Below are positions 6,419 to 11,565 of a stretch of DNA of 11,565 bases, piece after piece (position 1 is the stretch's first letter; each line of letters begins with the position of its first letter). Source of the DNA: Baffinella frigidus (taxonomy: Eukaryota; Cryptophyceae; Cryptomonadales; Baffinellaceae). The stretch lies in assembly GCA_026770585.1 (NCBI GenBank), contig MU646744.1:73547-85111 (forward strand), in the 5' to 3' direction. The position numbers were made by a program, and so were the translations under genes. The notes under the pieces were generated by a model, which was not told the DNA's origin, searched no databases, and saw nothing but the letters and a program-made list of their open reading frames with translations.

Positions 6419-6639
6419 CTGCACCCTGCCGCATCACCTCGACGTCAGCCCAACATCCGATCGTTTGACCATGAGTGGGGCCCGCCCCCCACCAATCAAT
6501 GATACACAATCGTGAATTATCTAATTGATTATTTGCTATTAATTGCATCATTCCCCGCCCCCCCACCCGAGCAGCACATCAACAGACGACACTTACCCCA
6601 TCCTTCCCGAAAGGTGTGGGAGGTAAAGCGAGGGGAGGT
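6419..6639. other. Non-coding spacer with an AT-rich island
   Basis: Contains an AT-rich block (about 6498-6552) flanked by C-rich stretches. No gene seen. Within the SWS1-like gene model this is intron 4 sequence. Confidence 0.4.
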
Positions 6640-7027
6640 TCTAGGGTCTAGGGTCTAGGGTCTAGGGTCCAGGGTCTCGGGTCTAGGGTCTAGGGTCTAG
6701 GGTCTCGGGTCTAGGGTCTAGGGTTTAGGTTTTAAGATTTTAGGGTTCAGGGTTCAGGGTTCAGGGTTCAGGGTGTAGGGTGTATGGTTTAGGGTGTAGG
6801 GTTCAGGGTTTAGGGTTTAGGGTTTAGGGTTTAGGGTTCAGGGTTTAGGGCGTAGGGTTTAGGGTGTAGTGTGTAGGGTGTCGGGTGTAGGTTGTAGGTT
6901 GTAAGGTGTAGGGTGTAGGATTCAGGGTTGAGGTTTTAGGGGGTAGGGTTCAGGGTTTAGGTTTTAGGGTTTAGGTTTCAGGGTTTAGGTTTCAGGGTTC
7001 AGGGTTCCGGGTTTAGGGGGTAGGGTC
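6640..7027 (-). repeat. Degenerate telomere-like array, TTTAGGG orientation
   Basis: About 390 bp of heptamer variants. Variants are locally clustered: a TCTAGGG block at about 6640-6720, a TTCAGGG block at about 6746-6778, TTTAGGG around 6805-6835, and TGTAGGG around 6850-6920. Such blocks indicate local unit duplication after the array was formed. In the minus-strand gene model the array sits in intron 4 and would be transcribed as CCCTAAA. Confidence 0.9.
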
Positions 7028-7072
7028 TGACTTGCCCAAGGCGTCACCAAGCCGCGCCGCCAGCACCTGATC

Positions 7073-7355
7073 CATCCAGAGAAAGACGTTTATTTGTTAA
7101 GTTGACAGGTTTGTACGTCAACTTGTGGATGGTCATCCACCCTGCAAGAGGCGATTATTTTTTAAGTTGACAGGTGTGTACCGCAAATCCGGGATGTCCA
7201 TCTAGAAAGAGGCGTTTATTTCTTAAGTAGACAGGTTTGTACCGCAGATCCGGGATGTCAACTTGTGGATAGTCATCCATCCAGAGAGAGACGTTTATTT
7301 GTTAAGTTGACAGGGTTGTACCACAAACCCGGGAGGTCAACTCGTGGATAGTCCA
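7073..7355. repeat. Tandem array of four ~62-79-bp units
   Basis: Four units begin CATCCAGAGA or CATCYA-like, contain GGCGTTTATTTSTTAAG and GTTGACAGGTTTGTACCG, and most end in TCAACTTGTGGATAGT. Starts are near 7073, 7135, 7199 and 7275. Unit 1 has a deletion of about 18 bp. Each full unit has inverted GTTGACA/TGTCAAC ends around a core that, on the minus strand, reads GATTTGCGGTACAAACC. That ties the array to the core of the element at 6012-6150. Confidence 0.85.
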
Positions 7356-7740
7356 TCAGGAGAGGACACCTGATCTCATGTGGAACCGGATTCACAAGTT
7401 CCACTCCAGGCCCTTGGGTGGGGTATTCCATGCTCGTTCTTGAAGCCGTTTCCTCGTTCTTGGAGCCGTTTTTGTGCTTAAAAATGACGCTTGAGAAAGT
7501 TTTTCCGTCAAAATAACTTTTGAATTACCCCCCCTCCAGCCCTGCGTGGCATGCGGCTGACGTTGACGGTTGGCGGTTGACGGTTGATGGTTTCTGTGCC
7601 GGTTGGTGGGTGGGCTGAGCCCTGCGTGGTGACATCCCGGGTGTGTGGCACATATCTGCTGTTGTCAATACAGTTCTCTATCTGATGATATCAATAAAGA
7701 CACACCACGAATTACTGTGCATTCTTCACAGATACAAAAC
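7356..7740. other. Unassigned sequence with small direct repeats
   Basis: No supported gene. It holds a direct repeat of about 19 bp (CTCGTTCTTGRAGCCGTTT) twice near 7431-7473, and clustered GGTTGACGGTTG-type motifs at about 7564-7600. In the gene model it is intron 4. Confidence 0.4.
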
Positions 7741-7795
7741 ATCACACCTGTCAACTTAAGAAACAAACTTCTCTCTCTGGATGGCTCTCATGCGG
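7741..7795. repeat. Inverted copy of the 7073-7355 repeat unit
   Basis: The reverse complement reads CATCCAGAGAGAGAAGTTTG, then TTTCTTAAGTTGACAGGTGTG, closely matching the left part of the tandem units. It is one isolated copy in opposite orientation about 390 bp from the array. Confidence 0.75.
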
Positions 7796-7843
7796 AAACA
7801 TATTCAATTCTAAACACCGTTTTGTGGTATATCAAGGGTGGAA

Positions 7844-7908
7844 TTTACTATCTTCGCCTCTACATAGCTTGACCATAGCCCCCCCCCCCCCCCCCCGAAG
7901 ATAGCAAA
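7844..7908. repeat. C18 tract inside an imperfect inverted repeat
   Basis: TTTACTATCTTCG (7844-7856) pairs with 7896-7908 at 12 of 13 positions. Eighteen consecutive C (7879-7896) form the end of the loop. It lies downstream of exon 4 on the minus strand. Run length may be inaccurate in the assembly. Confidence 0.6.
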
Positions 7909-7947
7909 TGGTGATTTAAATTGAACCGGTCTTCATATGAGATCCAT

Positions 7948-9387
7948 TCATAGAGAGACATTCATAACTACCAACATATAATATGCCAGATGCTGCAGAT
8001 GGATATCCATAGCCATCTGTCGCATCAGTTGGATATGCGCCATGGCACGAGGCGCACAAGGCATGGTGGTTTGTGCTTGGAGTGGGATGATGCCGGGAGA
8101 ATCGAGCGGGAAGGGCCTAGCGCTGCCAGATTTTATCTGGTCTCCTCGAAATGAGGAGACCAGGGGCTGATTCCCCGGGTTTGTGGTACATATCCGTCGA
8201 CGTTTGGAGCGGACACGGTCAGTCAACCCGAGTGAGGCAGAGCTAGAGGGCGGACGTGTTTGCACCGAGAATGTGTATTCCAGAGTGTGGCCCGTCCGAC
8301 AGGTTGAGTGCGTGGGGTGCAGGGTGTCGGGTTTAGGGTTTATGGTGTAGGGATTAGGGATTGGGGTTTAGGGTTCAGGGTTCAGGGTTTCGGGTTTCGG
8401 GTTTCGGGTTTAGGGTTTAGGGTTTAGTGTTTAGTGTTTAGTGTTGAGTGTTTAGTGTTTAGTGTTTAGTATTTCGTGTTTAGCGTTTAGTGTTTAGGGA
8501 TTGGTGTTTAGGGTTTAGGGTGTAGGGTGTAGGGTGAAGGGCGTACGTGTTTGCAGGCGAGGGCGTCAGCCTTGCTGACGACGCTCATCATGAAGTACGG
8601 ACACGAACAGAACCGACGGAAACACACTGCACCCCGCCGCGTCGAGAGATCAGGCGCAGCAGGTGTCACATGCACAAAGCGCCGTGGATAGCAGCTGCGC
8701 GAGGGCACAAAGCGCGGTGGAGATGCGGCATGGTGCCACACGCGACGGCGTCACAACGTCGCCCGCAAGCAGAGGTGCAGTGCGCGGCACCGAGCGCCGC
8801 GCCCATTGGTCCCGCGTTGCGCCCCTCTTCCGCCAGGATAGATATGGGGGAGAGCCGGGAGAGGTTGGCGCACCGTACGGGACGGGCATGCTGCCCTCGA
8901 CGAGGTAGAGCGACCGCCCGCTGGCGGACGTCAGCTTCGTGACCATCCCCTTGTCGAGGATCGACAGCGCGGCCGCCAGCGTCGCCTGCTTGTGCAACAC
9001 CTGGCAGCGAACCCCACCGAGGGTCACATGCCCTGACCCAACGCGCACTCTCCCCACGACGCGTGCGTGGAAAGCCCCCGCGCCACGCGACCAGACGCGA
9101 CCTCGAGATGAGCAACAGGGTGCTGGATCAGCGGCAGAGATCCGCACCTTTAGACGCAGCCACCCATCGTCCCGCACCTCGCGATCCCCCTCGATTTCCG
9201 CAAACAGCGCCTCGTCCATCTCCACGAGATTCTGGTGCCCTGCCCCAATCAGCGCCCCGGCCCCAGCCCCTGAGTGCGCGCCCGCAGGTGACGCGGCGGG
9301 GATCCAACCGGTCCCGCCGCCTGCGCTGCCCGCGGGGTGGGGGCGCGCCGGGGAAGCGAACGACCCCTCGCCAGCCATCCCTTCCAT
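7948..9387 (-). CDS. SWS1: SWS1/ZSWIM7-like SWIM zinc-finger protein, exons 1-4
   Basis: My model: exon 1 9148-9387, exon 2 8874-9000, exon 3 8547-8626, exon 4 from 7992 to at most the TGA at 7948. Donors are AAG|GTGCGG, ACG|GTGCGC and CAC|GTACGC; acceptors are TGCCAG, GTGCAG and CTGCAG. The spliced product has a Gly/Ala-rich N-terminus (1-50), an acidic helix (about 54-80), an ALSILDKG helix (91-98), SASGRSLYLVEGS (105-117), then YVCFRRFCSCPYF and ACKH. This gives the SWIM motif CxCx15CxH at C129, C131, C147 and H149, and exon 4 adds HLA, completing the CxHxxA signature of Shu2/SWS1 proteins. SWS1 binds RAD51-paralogue partners in the nucleus and promotes RAD51 filaments in homologous recombination. 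Known family proteins are shorter at the N-terminus. Exon 4 may instead splice on (TTG|GTAGTT or AAT|GTCTCT) to 6395-6418 and the exon cassettes. Confidence 0.75.
8137..8163. repeat. Perfect 11-bp hairpin in intron 3
   Basis: CTGGTCTCCTC (8137-8147) is complementary to 8153-8163 around GAAAT. It lies inside intron 3 of the SWS1-like gene; no run of T follows, so it is not a terminator-type signal. Confidence 0.75.
8168..8246 (-). mobile_element. Partial copy of the CTAGCTCTGCCTCA element in intron 3
   Basis: Plus-strand 8170-8205 matches the core of the 6012-6150 element at about 30 of 36 positions (GGGTTTGTGGTACATATCC against GGGTCTGCGGTTCAAATCC, both followed by GTC-x-AC). The right end 8225-8246 is the reverse complement of the CTAGCTCTGCCTCACTCGGG terminus. 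The piece is rearranged relative to the 6012 copy. Confidence 0.5.
8313..8544 (-). repeat. Telomere-like array, TTTAGGG orientation, inside intron 3
   Basis: About 230 bp of heptamers with blocks of one variant: TTTCGGG three times near 8387-8407, then about ten TTTAGTG units at about 8425-8500, then TGTAGGG. Its right edge lies within a few bases of the 5' splice site of SWS1-like exon 3 (donor at 8546), so the intron begins with the array. On the sense strand it is CCCTAAA. Confidence 0.9.
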
Positions 9388-10301
9388 CTTGAGGGCTCAG
9401 GGCGGGGGAAAACGCTGGATCCGGGGGGGCAGGAGTGCCCGTTCCCGGCCGAAATCAACTAAACCCTTTCACCCACCGGTACTCTTGCCAGGCTGTGAGG
9501 ACAAGGCGCGGATCTGCACCGGCGCGGAGGGTGGGGGAGGCAGAAGTTGAGCCACGAACGAACCCGAGGATTCAGGGGGTTCTTAAGTTGCCAGGTCTAC
9601 TTTTACAAAAGTGGCCCGGTGGACTTTTGAACGATCTCAAATTAAAAATCCTTTATCGAGGTCGACGACTCATCAGGTCGTATCGAGGTTGGAGCGCAGC
9701 GGACAGCCAGGTGTGCTTCAGTCCCCTCCCCCCCTCCACGCCTCCTGTTGCCGGAGCAGGCATTTCGCACAGCCCCGACAGCGCTGGAAACGCGCGTGCA
9801 CACGCGGAGCTATATCAGAGAAGCAAGCACAGCCCGTCGAGGCACTCTACCGTTAAATTTACACCGATCGCGTCTTTGCCACCAGTGCGTGCCGCAAGCC
9901 ACCGCTAACCGGCGCTGCTCATCCGACAGGATTCTCGGTTGCCGGAGCAATGGGGTGGTCCTTTTCTCCCAGGGCGCCGCCTAAGGCGGCGTCAAAAGCT
10001 CCTTTATCTTCTCCAACGACGGCGGACATCTCGGGCCAGCTGGGCACCGTGAAAGAAGGCGAAGCGGGTCCTATGAACTGGCTCTCCAAAGATTGGCAGG
10101 TTCTTCCCCCCTCCAGTTCTCAACCAGTCTAGCATGGCTTGATGTGCCTTCCGGATGCGCCTCCTTTGATTTCAGCCCAACCCAATCCACGCCACCTCAC
10201 GATCTTGGCGCTTTCTTCCTTCTTTCACTCCTTGTGACCCCAACAACTCGACGCGCGCCTCGCAGGAGAAGTCGCCCGGCATCCGATCAACAGAGGCCGC
10301 C
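9388..10301. promoter_or_regulatory. Divergent intergenic/promoter region
   Basis: 914 bp between the start codons of the minus-strand SWS1-like gene and the plus-strand coiled-coil gene, which probably holds both 5' UTRs and promoters. Visible items are a CGCCGCC-TAA-GGCGGCG hairpin at 9975-9991 and a CCCAATCC (CCAAT-like) motif near 10183. Long open frames here on both strands have compositions typical of GC-rich non-coding DNA and I do not accept them as genes. No TATA box is evident. Confidence 0.4.
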
Positions 10302-11565
10302 ATGAAGGCCGCCAGCGGCGCCAAAACAGTATCCTCTTCCGCAGAGGCGCCCAATCCCCCCACCCCTACCGCAGACCGCGCGGCAGGTGTGGTCCTCTTC
10401 CCCCCCTCCCCGGGCTTCACCCCCTGCGGGCCACGCTTCTCCCCGGACGGGCAATCCACGTCCGAGCGCGAGTCCCTCCTCGACCTCCCGAAGCCCTCGC
10501 CGCACCACGCGTCCCTCTCCGCCTGCTCGTCCCCCGCGAGCATCATTCACGTGTGGAGCCCGCGTTGGGGCGCCGCGTTCCGGCGCTCCGTGGCGTGCGA
10601 GACGGACCCGGGCGTGGAGGAGGAGGCGAGTGAGGTGATGCGCGTGCAGCTGCGACGGAAGGAGTGGGAGCTGGAGGATGCGCATTCGCAAATAGCAAGG
10701 TGTGGGACCCCGCCTCCAGCTCTGCCTCACTCGGGTTGACCGATTATTCTTAAGTTGACATGCTGGGTTTGCGCCCCCTAGCTCTGCCTGGGTGAGCTGG
10801 GCTCGCCAAAAAAGAAAAAATGATTTACTTGCCCTTTTGCACAGCAGTGTTTGCTACAATAAAAAAACCTAAATTAATTTAGGTGCCCGTTTGTACTGGA
10901 GTTTCTGCTCGTTCTGTGTTTTATGGCGAGACCAGTTTTCAGCAGGCAGAGCTGGACCCACCCTCCAGAGTGAAGCGTTTTTTGACCGCGGAGGGCACTC
11001 CTGGTTTATACCAGGGGTTGCAGGGAATCCTAGCTCTGTCTCAGTCTATTTGGGCTCACCAATTTGATGAGCCCTGGCTCTTTTCCGGCGCGAAAGTTGA
11101 CAGTTTTGTCAACTTGGGCAACCCTCTGCAGAGGGTTGCGCAGAGCTCTCTGTGGAAGAAATATCGGATATTTGACCGTTGACGATTTCGGATATTTGAC
11201 TTTTGGCGAATCGCGGGCGAATTCCCGCTCAATCCCTGATGTCTCCCCCAAAAGTGGCCGATTTGTGGTGCAAACATTAACAAGACGGTCTGTCGCCAGC
11301 TGAACGCTAGGCTCTAATCTCAGACAATGCATTTTAAAAAGGGTTTCTCTAAAGTTTTTTTCAAATACATTGTCTGAGATAAGCTCGTTCGTGGCAGGCT
11401 GGAAGCGGACGCTGCGCGACGCGACCTATCCGACGCCGCGCGCGAACACCCCCCCTCCACCCCCGACGCCGACGCACACCACGCCCGCGGGGCATATCCC
11501 GGGGGGGAACAATCCGACCGCGTGTCGCGCGCCGGGCCCGGGGGGGCGCACGCGGGTGGGGCGGG
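10302..11565 (+). CDS. Proline/serine-rich coiled-coil protein, exons 1-2 (3' end outside the window)
   Basis: Exon 1 is 10302-10699 and exon 2 starts at 11398. The ATG has an ideal context, GCCGCCATGA. Residues 1-85 are Pro/Ser-rich and probably disordered; a hydrophobic IIHVWSPRWG patch is at 81-90; from about 105 an acidic then heptad-like helix begins (EVMRVQLRRKEWELEDAHSQIAR). Exon 1 ends AAG|GTGTGG after two bases of a codon. Splicing to GGCAG|GCTGGAAGCG restores AGG and continues LEADAARRDLSDAAREH, so the coiled coil runs on without a break across the junction; this is the main evidence for the model. The exon 2 tail turns Gly/Ala/His-rich and runs off the window. The family is not recognised; coiled coils alone do not give a function. 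Confidence 0.7.
10708..10800 (+). mobile_element. Element copy at the start of the coiled-coil gene intron
   Basis: The sequence AGCTCTGCCTCACTCGGGTT followed by GACCGA...AAGTTGACATGCTGGGTTTGCG matches the left half of the 6012-6150 element in the same order. A second CTAGCTCTGCCTGGG end follows at 10778. It begins within about 18 nt of the 5' splice site at 10700. Confidence 0.55.
10801..11016. other. Intron sequence with an 18-bp palindrome
   Basis: AT-rich stretch with two A runs. ACCTAAATTAATTTAGGT at 10867-10884 is a perfect palindrome. The rest shows no gene or other repeat. Confidence 0.6.
11030..11115 (-). mobile_element. Inverted element copy in the coiled-coil gene intron
   Basis: The reverse complement matches the right half of the 6012-6150 element: GTCAACTTT, then a GCGGGAAAGAGCC-like piece, GGGCTCA, AATTGGTGAGCCCAAATAG and GACTGAGACAGAGCTAG. 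Its distal end forms a tight hairpin: AAGTTGACA (11094-11102) with TGTCAACTT (11107-11115) around GTTT. Together with the copy at 10708 it makes the intron an inverted pair. Confidence 0.55.
11118..11139. repeat. 22-bp perfect palindrome
   Basis: Positions 11118-11139 are fully self-complementary with no spacer, centred on CTGCAG and flanked by GCAACC/GGTTGC. The AGAGCTCT palindrome follows at once. Confidence 0.85.
11163..11203. repeat. Direct repeat CGGATATTTGAC twice
   Basis: The 12-mer CGGATATTTGAC occurs twice within about 40 bp, in the same orientation, inside the intron of the coiled-coil gene. Confidence 0.6.
11317..11380. repeat. 18-bp inverted repeat with 28-nt loop near the intron 3' end
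   Basis: ATCTCAGACAATGCATTT (11317-11334) pairs with 11363-11380 at 17 of 18 positions. The loop is A/T-rich. The right arm ends 17 nt before the CAG acceptor at 11397, so folding would bring the branch-point region into a stem. Confidence 0.8.

Noticed and set aside
7645-7872. 75-codon plus-strand open frame
   Set aside because: It crosses the inverted repeat copy at 7741-7795 and the residues have no family resemblance; it is antisense within the putative SWS1-like intron 4.
8666-9115. Second long minus-strand frame overlapping the SWS1-like exons
   Set aside because: It is an out-of-frame shadow of exon 2 and lacks the SWIM-family match.
9435-9908. Long plus-strand open frames upstream of the coiled-coil gene
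   Set aside because: GC-rich DNA gives long frames by chance; no motif, no consistent composition, and they overlap in several frames.

Overview
This is nuclear DNA of a eukaryote, most likely a green alga or a related GC-rich protist. The evidence is: 7-bp TTTAGGG/CCCTAAA (plant/green-algal type) telomere-like arrays; GC-rich coding exons interrupted by spliceosomal introns with GTGCG-like donors and CAG acceptors; Kozak-like start contexts (GCCGCCATG); and very dense short repeats. The genus cannot be fixed from sequence alone. No transposase, reverse transcriptase, virus or bacterial operon is visible.

Layout. (1) 1-1076: 5' part of a minus-strand gene, tentatively a UFD2/UBE4-like ubiquitin chain-elongation factor (E4), preceded by a GA-rich tract. 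(2) 1077-3246: promoter-side and non-coding DNA with a ~414-bp-spaced direct repeat, three CCCTAAA-oriented degenerate telomere arrays and a tRNA-like stretch. (3) 3247-~4180: a plus-strand, Ser/Pro-rich unrecognised coding stretch with a plausible second exon; its candidate intron holds a 102-nt four-way cloverleaf of inverted repeats. (4) ~4136-5900: diverged tandem repeats. On the minus strand these include six tandem copies of a small exon starting LT-x-YLVR, whose two best copies differ almost only at synonymous sites. (5) 5900-9387: mosaic repeats and TTTAGGG-oriented telomere arrays interleaved with the exons of a minus-strand gene that I read as SWS1/ZSWIM7 (Shu-complex SWIM zinc-finger protein for homologous recombination). 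The diagnostic CxCx15CxHxxA motif is rebuilt across three exons. The duplicated exon in (4) fits as its C-terminal exon. (6) 9388-10301: divergent promoter region. (7) 10302-11565: a plus-strand gene with a Pro/Ser-rich N-terminus running into a coiled coil; a 698-nt intron full of palindromes and repeats separates exon 1 from exon 2, and the coiled coil reads on in phase across the splice.

The theme of the window is repeat invasion of introns. Telomere-like arrays, a short inverted-repeat element with CTAGCTCTGYCTCA ends, and tandem satellites sit inside introns of the SWS1-like and coiled-coil genes, often starting within about 10-35 nt of the 5' splice site. The possible novelty is the tandem C-terminal exon array, the telomere-repeat-filled introns in a recombination gene, and the cloverleaf. 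All gene models here come from reading splice sites and protein similarity by eye.
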